Shown: positions 1-7,862, counted from the stretch's first letter. The stretch is 64,000 bases of DNA from Stenotrophomonas sp. ASS1 (GCF_004346925.1 NZ_CP031167.1:2810001-2874000); one strand, 5' to 3'. The notes: generated by a model not told the origin, from the letters alone. Translations and numbers: made by a program.

Positions 1-515
1 GCTTCCACTTCCTGGAACACTTCTTCGATGCTGGCCATCGGCAGGCCCAGCGCCGAGCGGCCGAAGTGCTTGAGCACGGCCTGCTGGCTGAAGGTGCCTT
101 CCGGGCCGAGGTAGCCGATCTTCAGCGGCTCCTGCTGGGCCAGGCAGGCCGACATGATCTCGCGGTAGACGTGCACCAGCAGCTCATCGCTGAGCGGGCC
201 TTCGTTGCGGTCCACCACCATGCGCAGCACCTGCGCTTCGCGCTCGGGGCGGTAGTAGTCGACGGCAGCGGCCAGCTTGCCCTTGGCCTTGCCGACCTGG
301 TGGGCGAAACGTGCGCGCTCGGCGATCAGGCTCTGGATGTCGCGGTCGATCTGGTCGATCTTCGAGCGCACATCGGCCAGCGCCAGCGGCGCCAGGGTGG
401 GCGCCGGATTCGACGCAGCCTTGGACGTGCTCTTGCCCTTGGCCTTGGTGGAGGCGCTGTCCTTGGCCGGTTCGGCCTTCTTCGGCGCCTTCTTGCTGGA
501 TTTGCTGCTTGCCAT
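1..515 (-). CDS. pheA: Chorismate mutase / prephenate dehydratase (P-protein), 5' part only
   Basis: This is the first ~171 codons of the bifunctional enzyme that turns chorismate into phenylpyruvate for phenylalanine synthesis in the cytoplasm. The gene runs off the left edge. The start ATG at 513-515 is followed by a Lys/Ala/Ser-rich stretch of about 40 residues (MASSKSSKKAPKKA...), then the AroQ-type chorismate mutase helices (DVRSKIDQIDRDIQSLIAER..., YYRPEREAQVL) and the opening of the prephenate dehydratase domain (IGYLGPEGTFSQQA). The low-complexity N-terminal extension is not part of the typical enzyme. The gene follows serC by 51 bp on the same strand, consistent with a serC-pheA transcript as in other Xanthomonadaceae. 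The ACT regulatory domain would lie outside the window. Confidence 0.93.
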   Translation of the reverse strand, partial: MASSKSSKKAPKKAEPAKDSASTKAKGKSTSKAASNPAPTLAPLALADVRSKIDQIDRDIQSLIAERARFAHQVGKAKGKLAAAVDYYRPEREAQVLRMVVDRNEGPLSDELLVHVYREIMSACLAQQEPLKIGYLGPEGTFSQQAVLKHFGRSALGLPMASIEEVFQEVE

Positions 516-566
516 CGGAATTCCCTGTTGCGGGGCACGCACCCGACGGTGCGCGCCGTTCATTGC

Positions 567-1652
567 TCAGCCGTGACGCTGCTGGAAATCGGCCATGAAG
601 GCGACCAGCGCCTCGGCCCCGGCCAGCGGCATGGCGTTGTACAGCGAAGCACGGATGCCGCCGACCACCTTGTGGCCCTTCAGCGCCAGCAGGCCAGCGG
701 CCTTGGCTTCGGCGACGAAGCGGGCGTCGAGTTCGGCATCGGGCAGGAAGAACGGAATGTTCATGCGCGAACGGGCCGCATGTGCGACTTCATTGCGGTA
801 GAAGCCGCCGGAGCCGTCGATGGCGCCGTACACCAGCGCGGACTTGGCGGCGTTGCGCTTGGCGAATTCGGTCACGCCGCCCTCGGCCAGCATCCACTTG
901 AACACCAGGCCGGCCAGATACCAGTTCCAGGTCGGCGGCGTGTTGAGCATCGAATCGCGGGCGACGTGCGAGCGGTAATCGAAGATGTCCGCGCGCGGCT
1001 GGCCACTGCGCTCGAGCAGGTCGCGGCGGATGATCATCACCGCGATGCCGACCGGGCCCAGGTTCTTCTGCGCGCCGGCGTAGATCACGCCGTAACGGCG
1101 CACGTCCAGCGGTTCGCTGGCGATGGACGAACTGAAATCGGCGATCAACGGGACGTTGCCGGTATCGGGCACATCACGGAACTCGACGCCATGGATGGTC
1201 TCGTTGGCAGTGATGTGCACGTAGGCGGCATCGGGTGACAGCTGCCAATCGGCACGCGCCGGCAGTTCGCGGTAGCCGTTGGCCTCGCTGCTGGCGGCGA
1301 TGTTGACATCAACGTAGACACCGGCCTGCTTGACCGCCGTCTTGCCCCAGTGACCACTGACCACGTAATCGGCACGCTGGCCGGGGGTGGCGAAGTTGAG
1401 CGGGATCAGCGCCTGCTGGGTGGTGGCACCACCGGACAGGAACAGCACCGCATAGTCTTCGGGGATATCGAGCAGTCGACGCAGGTCGGCCTCGGCCTCG
1501 GCGGCCACGGACATGAACTCCGCGCCGCGATGGCTCATTTCCACGATCGAGGCACCGGTACCGTGCCAGTCCAGCATTTCCGCCTGCGCCTGGCGCAGGA
1601 CCGATTCCGGCAAGGTTGCAGGGCCGGCACTGAAGTTGAACGCGCGCGTCAT
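567..1652 (-). CDS. serC: Phosphoserine aminotransferase
   Basis: This PLP enzyme of 361 residues converts 3-phosphohydroxypyruvate to phosphoserine (serine synthesis) and also serves pyridoxine synthesis. The protein starts [19 protein letters not shown], the classic SerC N-terminus, and carries the PLP-lysine region [12 protein letters not shown] and the C-terminal [21 protein letters not shown] longer reading frame exists upstream (to 1694), but the ATG at 1652 has an AGGTG Shine-Dalgarno just before it and matches the family start. It is the first gene of the minus-strand serC-pheA unit. Upstream lies a pair of inverted GTAG repeats rather than another gene. Confidence 0.96.
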   Translation of the reverse strand: MTRAFNFSAGPATLPESVLRQAQAEMLDWHGTGASIVEMSHRGAEFMSVAAEAEADLRRLLDIPEDYAVLFLSGGATTQQALIPLNFATPGQRADYVVSGHWGKTAVKQAGVYVDVNIAASSEANGYRELPARADWQLSPDAAYVHITANETIHGVEFRDVPDTGNVPLIADFSSSIASEPLDVRRYGVIYAGAQKNLGPVGIAVMIIRRDLLERSGQPRADIFDYRSHVARDSMLNTPPTWNWYLAGLVFKWMLAEGGVTEFAKRNAAKSALVYGAIDGSGGFYRNEVAHAARSRMNIPFFLPDAELDARFVAEAKAAGLLALKGHKVVGGIRASLYNAMPLAGAEALVAFMADFQQRHG

Positions 1653-1760
1653 GTCACACCTGTGGGGCAAGACCCCTAGTATGCCGCAGTGCACCAGCCT
1701 TGCGGCCTAGTGCGGCAAGGGAAATTTGGTTTCATTGGAATCCATTGGCGACGCGACCGG

Positions 1761-1830
1761 GTAGTGCCGGCCGCTGGCCGGCAACCTCATGGATTCGGGG
1801 CGGCGGCTGCCGGCCAGCGGCCGGCACTAC
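1761..1830. repeat. SMAG (GTAG-headed REP) inverted dimer
   Basis: Two oppositely oriented copies face each other: a plus copy beginning GTAGTGCCGGCC at 1761-1783 and its near-perfect inverse ending GGCCGGCACTAC at 1809-1830. Each is a GTAG head followed by a short GC palindrome, the structure of Stenotrophomonas SMAG repeats. The dimer lies between the converging ends of the serC leader and the FHA gene and could fold into a long hairpin in either transcript. Confidence 0.85.
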
Positions 1831-1846
1831 CGTCACCGCGCGACCA

Positions 1847-2653
1847 TCAGCGCGCGCCGAACCAGAGCAGCAGGCTGAGCAGTGCGGCCAGCAGCAGCGC
1901 ACTCACCAGCAGCCACGGCCAGCGCCGGACCTTGCGCGGCGCGGCCGGCAGCACCGGGGTCTGTTCGGCCTCCTGGCTGGACTCGTCTTCCGCAGGCAGC
2001 GGACGCCGGCGCGGGTCGTGCGGCACTTCCAGCACGAACCGGTGCTGGCCATCGAACACCACCTGGTCGCCCGCCTGCAGCCAGCAGTGGCGCACGGCCA
2101 CGCCATTGACCCGGGTGCCGTCGGCACTGCCCAGGTCACGCAGCAGCACGCGCTCGCCGTGCACTTCCACGCGGGCATGCTGTTCGGCGAACGCAGGATC
2201 GTCGATGGCGATGTCGGCGTCGTTGCCGCGGCCGATCAGGCGGGCCCGCGACAGGGTATAGCTGCGCCCATGGTGCAGCCCGCCGACGCCGCGCAGCAGC
2301 CGCTGCTGCTCATCGGAGCCATCGTCGTTTTTCGGTGCGGGCGCCTGCAGCAGGCTCTCGACTTCGCCCTGCAGGACCATTTCCACGCCATCCACGTACA
2401 CCGCATCGCCTGCACGCAGCAGGGCCATCCGGCGAACCGGGCGACCATTCACGTGGATGCCGCGGATACCGTTACCGACCTGCAGCCAGAGGCCGCGATC
2501 ATCCATGCAGAACTGCGCCAGCAGAAGGGCACCGTTGCCGGCATCGCCGAGCCGCACACTACCGTTGGCCTGGCGCACGATGCGTTGCACCCCGGGCCGC
2601 AGCGGCTGGTCGGGCTGTTGTTGTTGACTGAAGTGAACAAGCAGGTTCTGCAC
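1847..2653 (-). CDS. Tandem-FHA-domain, tail-anchored membrane protein
   Basis: The frame encodes about 268 residues from a GTG at 2653 (MQNLLVHFSQQQQP...). Residues ~15-110 look like a degenerate FHA fold (GIHVNGRPVRRMALLRAGD, VDGVEM). Residues ~130-215 are a canonical FHA phosphothreonine-binding domain with IGRGNDADIAI, QHARVE, LRDLGSADGTRVNG and LQAGDQVVFDG. A basic segment then leads into one C-terminal membrane helix (WPWLLVSALLLAALLSLLLWF). FHA domains bind phosphothreonine peptides, so a scaffold or signalling role with Ser/Thr kinases is likely, but the partner is unknown. The start is uncertain: the open frame continues upstream to 3091, overlapping the divergent genes, and no strong Shine-Dalgarno precedes the GTG. 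Confidence 0.8.
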   Translation of the reverse strand: MQNLLVHFSQQQQPDQPLRPGVQRIVRQANGSVRLGDAGNGALLLAQFCMDDRGLWLQVGNGIRGIHVNGRPVRRMALLRAGDAVYVDGVEMVLQGEVESLLQAPAPKNDDGSDEQQRLLRGVGGLHHGRSYTLSRARLIGRGNDADIAIDDPAFAEQHARVEVHGERVLLRDLGSADGTRVNGVAVRHCWLQAGDQVVFDGQHRFVLEVPHDPRRRPLPAEDESSQEAEQTPVLPAAPRKVRRWPWLLVSALLLAALLSLLLWFGAR

Positions 2654-2779
2654 GCGGCGCAGCCTAGCAGGTTGGTCGCCAACGAAGAAGAACCCACGAT
2701 GAGTGCTTGGCGCGAAGGCCCTCGATGCGCACAATGCTCGCCCTCTATTGATCATCCCCGCCCTGCGCCAGGAGCCCGT

Positions 2780-3055
2780 ATGTCCAGCATCGATGTCCGC
2801 CACGCCCACGCCCTGCCCGACGCACAGGCGCGCGCCGCGATCGAACAGGTTGCCGCCAAGTTGTCCGAGCGCTTCGGCCTGAAGTCGTCCTGGACCGCCG
2901 ACGTGCTGAACTTCTCTGGCAGCGGCGTGGACGGTGCGATCGAGCTGCAGCCGGGCGCCGTGCGCGTGACCGCCAAGCTGGGCTTCCTGCTGTCGGCGAT
3001 GAAGGGCATGGTCGAGGGCGAGATCCAGCGCGTGCTGAAGGAAAAGCTGGGCTGA
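2780..3055 (+). CDS. Polyhydroxyalkanoic acid system family protein
   Basis: This is a 91-residue protein (MSSIDVRHAHALPDAQARAA...) of the small PHA granule-region family (TIGR02610-like, annotated as polyhydroxyalkanoic acid system protein). It has the family pattern: a helical N-terminus, a beta segment (VDGAIELQPGAVRVTAKLGF) and a basic C-terminal helix (VEGEIQRVLKEKLG). The start ATG has AGGAG at the right spacing. It is followed 80 bp later by a phasin gene on the same strand, which supports a granule-associated role. No PHA synthase is in the window, so the polymer context is inferred. Confidence 0.85.
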   Translation: MSSIDVRHAHALPDAQARAAIEQVAAKLSERFGLKSSWTADVLNFSGSGVDGAIELQPGAVRVTAKLGFLLSAMKGMVEGEIQRVLKEKLG

Positions 3056-3135
3056 ACCCCGGCGGCGGCCGTCACGGCCGTGCAACGCCATCGCGCGCTA
3101 CTCTCGGGGCAGGCCCAACTCCCACGGGAAGTGCG

Positions 3136-3627
3136 ATGAACCAGTACGAAAACGATGACCGCCGCAACGACGACGCCTCGTTCGGTGACCAGGCCGAGCG
3201 CTTCTCGCGCAAGCTGAGTGACTCGGCGCAGCAGGTCTGGCTGGCCGGCCTGGGCGCCCTGGGCCGTGCACAGGCCGAAGGCAGCCGCTTCTTCGACGGC
3301 CTGGTGAAGGAAGGCGAAGCCTGGGAGGCCCGCCGCCGTGAACGCCACGGCGAACAGGGCCCGGGCTGGCGCGACAACGTGGAATCCTCGCTGGATGAGG
3401 CCCGCGAGAAGGCCTCTGGCACCTGGAACAAGGTCGAAAAGGCCTTCGATGACCAGGTGCAGGGCGTGCTCAAGCGCCTGCATGTCCCCACTGCGGACGA
3501 GGTGACCGCGCTGGAAGCCCGTATCGACGCCCTGCACGCGCGGCTGGCCAAGCTGGAAAACCGTGCGGCCTCGGGCACCGATGCTCCCGCCCCGGGCAGC
3601 CATCAATCGCCAGGCAGCGTGCCCTGA
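3136..3627 (+). CDS. Phasin-family (PhaI/PhaF-type) granule-associated protein
   Basis: This is a 163-residue, highly charged, helical protein. The N-terminal third matches the phasin signature (LSDSAQQVWLAGLGALGRAQ, EGSRFFDGLVKEGE). A linker (WNKVEKAFDDQVQGVLKRL) leads to a PTADEVTALEARIDALHARLAKLE segment predicted to form a leucine-zipper coiled coil, and the tail is Gly/Pro-rich. Phasins coat polyhydroxyalkanoate inclusions. In species without PHA they may have other surface-binding roles, so function is by family only. It sits directly after the PHA-system gene. Confidence 0.88.
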   Translation: MNQYENDDRRNDDASFGDQAERFSRKLSDSAQQVWLAGLGALGRAQAEGSRFFDGLVKEGEAWEARRRERHGEQGPGWRDNVESSLDEAREKASGTWNKVEKAFDDQVQGVLKRLHVPTADEVTALEARIDALHARLAKLENRAASGTDAPAPGSHQSPGSVP

Positions 3628-3637
3628 CCGGCCATTG

Positions 3638-3666
3638 TTGCAATGCAATAAAATTTGATTGACAAT
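3638..3666 (+). promoter_or_regulatory. Predicted sigma70-type promoter of the small RNA
   Basis: A -35-like TTGCAA (3638-3643) is separated by exactly 17 bases from a -10-like GACAAT (3661-3666). The block between is unusually AT-rich for this genome. Initiation about 7 bases downstream would place +1 at ~3673, immediately at the base of a long stem. Each hexamer matches consensus at four of six positions. Confidence 0.5.
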
Positions 3667-3671
3667 CGCGA

Positions 3672-3740
3672 GCAACCCGCCAATCGCTTCGGCTGCCGTT
3701 TGTTCCCTCCCCTCACGGCTTCAGGATTGGCGGGTTTTTC
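3672..3740 (+). ncRNA. Candidate ~68-nt small RNA with a C-rich loop and intrinsic terminator
   Basis: A perfect 12-bp inverted repeat (AACCCGCCAATC at 3674-3685 and its complement at 3725-3736) is followed by TTTTT, so the outer stem doubles as an intrinsic terminator. Inside it a second short stem pairs GCCGT (3695-3699) with ACGGC (3715-3719). The exposed loop contains the pyrimidine run CCCTCCCCTC, complementary to Shine-Dalgarno-like GAGGGGAGGG. A promoter-like element ends 5-6 bases before the stem. C-rich anti-SD loops are known in Xanthomonas sRNAs such as sX13, but homology to any named sRNA cannot be decided here. The alternative is a simple terminator for the phasin gene, although its 39-base loop would be unusual for one. 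Confidence 0.55.
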
Positions 3741-3864
3741 GTGCCTGCCGTATGCCGATCTGAGCGTTCCATCACGCTTCCTGTCAGGAACGTCCTGACC
3801 CAGCCGGATAGTACGACCTTTACACTGTCGTCTTCCGCATTCGCCCCTGCCGCGCACCTCCTGC

Positions 3865-4875
3865 ATGCTCCCTTGGATCCTGGCCCTGCTGTCGGCCCTG
3901 CTTACCTGTTCCCTGGCTGTTGTCTATCTGTGGTGGATCAAGCGGCGGCAGAAGGAGATGCAACTCGGCCTGCAAGCCCTGGCCGGCATGCACTGGCGCG
4001 AGTTCTCGGTACTGGTCAAGCGCATGCTGCGCGAACAGCGCGGCCTGCGTGAACTGAATGACCCGGCGGAGGAGTCCCGCGAGCCAAGCAGCGATTTCCT
4101 GCTCAGCGACGGCCCCAACCAGTGGCTGGTGTCCTGCAAGCATGGCCTTGCCTACCGTATCGGCACCGCCGCAGTGAACGAGCTGGGGGCTGCTGCGCGC
4201 CTGGCCGGCGCCAAGGGCGGCGTGCTGCTGACCGAAGGCCGGATGGAACGCGACGGCCGCAGCGCTGCCGAGAAGCAGGCGGTCGAGGTGCTGGACGGTC
4301 CACGCCTGTGGCCGCTGCTGCAGCCCTACCTGCCGGCGGAAATCGAAACCCGTGTGCGCGCCAGCGCCCGTCATGAAGCCCTGCGCCGGATCGCCATTGC
4401 CGCGCTCGGCGCGGTCACGCTGGGCCTGCTGGTGGGGTTGAGCCTGCAAGGGCTGCATGTGCAGGACGCCCCGCCTGTTGCCGAGGTGGCGGACACCCCC
4501 GCGCCGGTTGCGCCTGCGGTTGAAGCGGCGCCCGAACCGGCGCCGGCCCCCGCCACCACGCCGCCGGCCGCTGCGCCTGCGCCGGCCACGCTCTCAACCG
4601 ATGCGCGCAGCAATCCCAACCCGGATGCCGCCACGCTGGAGCGCTTCCAGGCCGATCTGTCCCGTGCCTTGGCCGGCAAGCCCGGCATCGCCAGCGGTGT
4701 CTGGCTGACCCGGCAGACGCTGGCGATCAACCGCACCGGCGAGCTGGACGCGGTGTGGCCGCGGGTCTGCGAGGAAGTGCTTCACTATCCTGCCCTGCGC
4801 AACGTGCGCATCCAGCTCAACGCCCGCCCCGGCGTGGATGAGCCGGTGCGCTGGCGGCAATGCGCCACGTATTGA
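3865..4875 (+). CDS. Membrane-anchored Mrr-like (restriction endonuclease fold) protein
   Basis: This 336-residue protein has an N-terminal membrane helix (residues ~3-24), then a domain resembling the Mrr-type PD-(D/E)xK fold (WREFSVLVKRMLREQ, D77 in SSDFLL, WLVSCKHG with K92, GAKGGVLLTEG). A second membrane helix follows at ~180-198, then an Ala/Pro-rich linker (~205-245) and a C-terminal domain (~250-336) containing two cysteines. The usual (Q/E)xK pair reads S90-C91-K92, so nuclease activity is doubtful. Topology puts the Mrr-like domain in the cytoplasm and the C-terminal domain in the periplasm. The gene stands alone and no methyltransferase is nearby, so it is not part of a recognisable restriction-modification locus. 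Confidence 0.75.
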   Translation: MLPWILALLSALLTCSLAVVYLWWIKRRQKEMQLGLQALAGMHWREFSVLVKRMLREQRGLRELNDPAEESREPSSDFLLSDGPNQWLVSCKHGLAYRIGTAAVNELGAAARLAGAKGGVLLTEGRMERDGRSAAEKQAVEVLDGPRLWPLLQPYLPAEIETRVRASARHEALRRIAIAALGAVTLGLLVGLSLQGLHVQDAPPVAEVADTPAPVAPAVEAAPEPAPAPATTPPAAAPAPATLSTDARSNPNPDAATLERFQADLSRALAGKPGIASGVWLTRQTLAINRTGELDAVWPRVCEEVLHYPALRNVRIQLNARPGVDEPVRWRQCATY

Positions 4876-4885
4876 TTGGGACCAA

Positions 4886-5006
4886 CATCCACGCATGGCG
4901 TGGATCTACTGAATCCCGGTTGCGATCATGCGATGCGCGCGAACCCCTGGTAGATCCACGCCATGCGTGGATGCCTTTGCAGAGTCGAGCATCGGCTCGG
5001 TTCTAC
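4886..5006. repeat. Cluster of three SMAG repeats
   Basis: Three GTAG-headed palindromes lie in 120 bp. They are a minus copy at 4886-4909 (reads GTAGATCCACGCC on the minus strand), a plus copy of the same subtype at 4950-4974, and a minus copy of the GTCGAGC subtype at 4982-5006. They fill the gap between the Mrr-like gene and the end of hicB. Confidence 0.85.
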
Positions 5007-5017
5007 ATGGCGCCCGC

Positions 5018-5410
5018 TCAGCCCAAAGCCGCGAGATGGGCGATGTAACTGGAGCGCGATTCACCTGCCGCTCTGGCCTGCGCATCCAGCCTCGCCAGGA
5101 TCCGACGTGGCAGGCTGATGTTGACCCGCTCGATGGTGTCGTCCAGCAGGGCCGGATCAATGCAGATGTACGCAAGAATCCAACGGATGTCCTTGGATGC
5201 CTCGGCGGCGATTTTCTGTGGCGCGGAAGGTGTCGGAATCGAGCGCCCGTCATCCAGGGCCGCATCAATCCAGGCGAGCGCAGCCTCCTCGGCAGCGCTG
5301 AGCGCCTCCTCAAGCGTGTCGGCCGCCGAGAAGCACCCCGGCAGATCCGGAACGACCACACCCCACGCGGTGCGCTCATCGCCTGCCTCGATCAAGACTG
5401 GATATCGCAT
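5018..5410 (-). CDS. hicB: HicB family antitoxin
   Basis: This is a 130-residue protein with the two-domain HicB layout. The N-terminal partial RNase H-like fold is MRYPVLIEAGDERTAWGV..VPDLPGCFSAADTLEEAL. The C-terminal ribbon-helix-helix DNA-binding domain (RVNISLPRRILARLDAQARA..SRSSYIAHLA) represses the operon. HicB neutralises the HicA mRNA interferase. The ATG at 5410 is preceded by a strong AGGAGG. It follows hicA on the minus strand. The antitoxin looks intact even though its toxin gene is damaged. Confidence 0.92.
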   Translation of the reverse strand: MRYPVLIEAGDERTAWGVVVPDLPGCFSAADTLEEALSAAEEAALAWIDAALDDGRSIPTPSAPQKIAAEASKDIRWILAYICIDPALLDDTIERVNISLPRRILARLDAQARAAGESRSSYIAHLAALG

Positions 5411-5423
5411 GGGCCCTCCTACG

Positions 5424-5600
5424 TCAGTCCTGCGAGCATCCGCATCGCCTGCACCAGCCCTTCCCCAGATCCTTCCTTGGGTGAGGAACGGTGATGATGT
5501 GAGGGTGCTGCGGGTGCACGAATACACTATGGGATCCGCGGATCCGACGACAGATCCAACCTGCCGCTTCCAGATCCCGGATGGGGTCCCTGCTCTTCAT
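5424..5600 (-). pseudogene. hicA: HicA-type toxin, frameshifted near its C-terminus
   Basis: The 58-residue frame starts MKSRDPIRDLEAAGW and keeps the HicA double-stranded RNA-binding-like core with the catalytic His in GSHSVFVHP and the VPHPRKDLGKG strand. After KDLGKG it reads WCRRCGCSQD and stops. One added base at about 5457-5466 (a run of C and T) restores the usual ending LVQAMRMLAGLT with a stop at 5419, eight bases before hicB. The last helix is therefore lost in the sequence as given. This may be a real inactivating mutation or a base-calling error in a homopolymer. The catalytic His is retained, so residual activity is possible. No strong Shine-Dalgarno precedes the start. Confidence 0.8.
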
Positions 5601-5664
5601 GCAGGGACGATACACATCGCACACACGCCCCGACAGAGTTCAAGGCGACAGTCGTTCCGGCCCA

Positions 5665-5688
5665 GTAGATCCACGCCATGCGTGGATG
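5665..5688 (+). repeat. SMAG repeat (single)
   Basis: A single GTAG-headed copy of the GTAGATCCACGCC subtype with its palindrome (CCACGC/GCGTGG). It lies between the hicA start and the end of hutC, ending 7 bp before the hutC stop. Confidence 0.85.
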
Positions 5689-5694
5689 GAATCC

Positions 5695-6423
5695 CTATCG
5701 CGCGCCCGGCGCGAAGCGCGCCACCAGATCCCAGGCATCCCCCAGGAACACCTGGCGCACACGGGTGATCGGCTGTTCGCCGCGCCAGGTCAGGCGCTCG
5801 ATCACCAGACAGGCGGTGCCGGGTTTCACCTCCAGCAGCTTGGCGGTGGCGGTGTCCGCGCCCCAGGCACTGATGCGGTGCTGGGCACGGGTCCACGACA
5901 CGTTCTGCAGCAGCCAGCTGCCCGGCGCGGTGGTACTGAAATCGACCTCCAGCACCTCGGGCACGCCCACCGGGCTGATCAGGCGGTGCTCCAGCGCCAA
6001 CGGACGGCCATCGGCCAGGTGCAGGCAGCGCATCGCCAGCAGCGTCTCCTGGCCGGCCAGCTCCACTTCACCGGCATTGCCAGCGTCGGCCAGGCGCAGC
6101 TCGCGCTGCAGCAGAAGATAGGCGTACTGATGGCCGCGCGAGCCGACCTCCATCGCGATATCGGGAATCTCCAGCGCCACCTGCTCCAGGTGTGGGGGCT
6201 GCCGCGCCACGAACGAACCGGCGCGGCGGCGCCGCTCGATCATGCCGCTCTCGGCCAGCGCGGTCAGCACCTTGTTCACCGTCATCCGCGAGCAGCCGTA
6301 CTGCTCCATCAGCTCGTGCTCGTACGGAATACGGAAGCCCGGCGCCCACTCTCCGCTGAGGATGCGGCTTTCCAGATCGCTGCGGATACGCTGGTTGAGC
6401 GTGGCGGACTTGCTGGCCTTCAC
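5695..6423 (-). CDS. hutC: Histidine utilisation repressor (GntR/HutC family)
   Basis: A 242-residue regulator starting at a GTG (6423): KASKSATLNQRIRSDLESRIL begins the GntR winged helix (EHELMEQYGCSRMTVNKVLTALAESGMIERRRRAGSFVA). The C-terminal UTRA ligand-binding domain (from about residue 90 to the end) senses a pathway intermediate, urocanate in studied HutC proteins. It is 28 bp downstream of hutF on the minus strand, so the repressor is co-transcribed with part of the pathway it controls. A HutC-class operator sequence lies in the hutF-hutI divergent region. Confidence 0.93.
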   Translation of the reverse strand: MKASKSATLNQRIRSDLESRILSGEWAPGFRIPYEHELMEQYGCSRMTVNKVLTALAESGMIERRRRAGSFVARQPPHLEQVALEIPDIAMEVGSRGHQYAYLLLQRELRLADAGNAGEVELAGQETLLAMRCLHLADGRPLALEHRLISPVGVPEVLEVDFSTTAPGSWLLQNVSWTRAQHRISAWGADTATAKLLEVKPGTACLVIERLTWRGEQPITRVRQVFLGDAWDLVARFAPGAR

Positions 6424-6451
6424 GTGATGGGGTCTCGGTGGCGGGATGCGA

Positions 6452-7822
6452 TCAGCCCAGCACGCCGCGCAGGGCGGCAGCGAAGGCGGTGGTGATCGCC
6501 TCGCGTTGCAGGTGGCGGCCGTCGGCCACGCACTGGCGGCCATGGCGCCAGACCGATCGCAGCGCGCCATTACGTGCGGCGAACACCCAGCTGTCAAGCC
6601 ATGCGTCGTCCTGCCGCGCCTGTAGCGCGGGGTGTGCGGCATCCAGCTCGACCAGGTCGGCACTGGCGCCGACCTGCAGGCCGGCGGCCACGCCCAGGGC
6701 CTGTGCACCGCCGTGCAGTGCGCCCTCGAACAGGAAGCGGCCGGTGCTGCGGGTGGCATCCGGTGCCAGCACATTGCGCCCGCGCAGGGTCAGGCGTTGG
6801 CCGTATTCAAGCAGGCGCAGTTCTTCGGCCGCATCAATCAGCACATTGGAATCGGAACCGACACCGAAGCGACCGCCCTCGCGTGCGAACGCCTGCATCG
6901 GGAACAGGCCGTCGCCCAGATTGGCCTCGGTGATCGGGCACAGGCCGGCCACGGCCTGGCTGGCCACAATGGCCGCGCGCTCGTCGTCGGTGATGTGAGT
7001 GGCATGCACCAGGCACCAGCGCGCATCCACCGGCGCATGGTTGTACAGCCACTGCACCGGGCGCTGGCCGCTCCAGGCCAGGCAGGCCTCGACTTCACGT
7101 ACCTGCTCGGCGATATGGATGTGCACCGGGCCGTCGGTCAGCGGCAGCAACGCACTCAGTTCTTCGCCGGTGACCGCGCGCAGGCTGTGCGGGGCAATGC
7201 CGAGCACCGCATCGGGCAGCGCGGCCAAAGACGGCTTGGCGGCGTCCAGCAGATGCGCAAATCCCTCTACGTCGTGGATCAGGCGTCGCTGCGCGGGGTT
7301 CGGTGCCGCCCCGCCGAAATCGGCATGTGCATAGAACACCGGCAGCAGGGTCAGGCCGATGCCGGTCTGGTCGGCCGCCGCCGCAATCCGCGCGCTCATC
7401 TCGGCACGGTTGGCATACGGCCGGCCGTCAGCATCGTGGTGCAGGTAGTGGAATTCACCGACGCGGGTGAAGCCGCTTTCCAGCATTTCCATGTAGGCCT
7501 GGGCGGCGATGGCCTGCACCGCGTCCGGGCGCAGATGGGCCAGGAAGCGATACATCAGCTCGCGCCAGCTCCAGAAGCTGTCACCGTCGCCGCCGCCGAT
7601 CTCGGTCAGCCCGGCCATGCCGCGCTGGAACGCATGGCTGTGCAGGTTGGGCAGGCCCGGCACCAGGATGCCGGCGCGGGTATCGCCCGCCTGCGCGCCC
7701 TGCCCCGTACTGATCGCCGTGATGCGACCGTCCTGCACCTGCAGGCGGACATCGCGGGCCCAACCCTCGGCCAGCAGGGCGTGGGCGGCATGGAAACTGT
7801 GCGGGGAACGCGAATCGGACAT
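6452..7822 (-). CDS. hutF: Formimidoylglutamate deiminase
   Basis: This amidohydrolase of 456 residues converts N-formimidoyl-L-glutamate to N-formyl-L-glutamate and ammonia, the fourth step of the two-step formimino branch of histidine breakdown. The first metal-binding motif appears in LPNLHSHAFQRGMAG, and further amidohydrolase landmarks are VHIHIAEQ and GVGSDSNVLIDAAEELR. Its partner HutG, which acts next, is on the opposite strand of the same locus. Having HutF plus HutG means this organism uses the Pseudomonas-type route rather than a one-step formiminoglutamase. Confidence 0.96.
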   Translation of the reverse strand: MSDSRSPHSFHAAHALLAEGWARDVRLQVQDGRITAISTGQGAQAGDTRAGILVPGLPNLHSHAFQRGMAGLTEIGGGDGDSFWSWRELMYRFLAHLRPDAVQAIAAQAYMEMLESGFTRVGEFHYLHHDADGRPYANRAEMSARIAAAADQTGIGLTLLPVFYAHADFGGAAPNPAQRRLIHDVEGFAHLLDAAKPSLAALPDAVLGIAPHSLRAVTGEELSALLPLTDGPVHIHIAEQVREVEACLAWSGQRPVQWLYNHAPVDARWCLVHATHITDDERAAIVASQAVAGLCPITEANLGDGLFPMQAFAREGGRFGVGSDSNVLIDAAEELRLLEYGQRLTLRGRNVLAPDATRSTGRFLFEGALHGGAQALGVAAGLQVGASADLVELDAAHPALQARQDDAWLDSWVFAARNGALRSVWRHGRQCVADGRHLQREAITTAFAAALRGVLG

Positions 7823-7852
7823 GGCTGGACAACCCGAAATGGACGCCTATAT

Positions 7853-7862
7853 TGTATAGACA
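7853..7862 (+). promoter_or_regulatory. Candidate HutC operator in the hutF-hutI divergent promoter
   Basis: TGTATAGACA fits the spacing of the HutC-subfamily GntR operator (yGT-n-TA-n-ACr). It sits in an AT-rich patch (7849-7868) between the two divergent hut arms, 27 bases before the hutI ATG and 30 bases from the hutF ATG. It is well placed to repress both transcripts until an inducer is present. Confidence 0.6.

Noticed and set aside
1689..2261. Plus-strand frames between serC and the PHA-system gene
   Set aside because: They are shadows of the minus-strand FHA gene, whose FHA motifs are unambiguous.
3865..4875. Restriction-modification locus
   Set aside because: No methyltransferase or specificity gene is adjacent and the active-site motif is altered.
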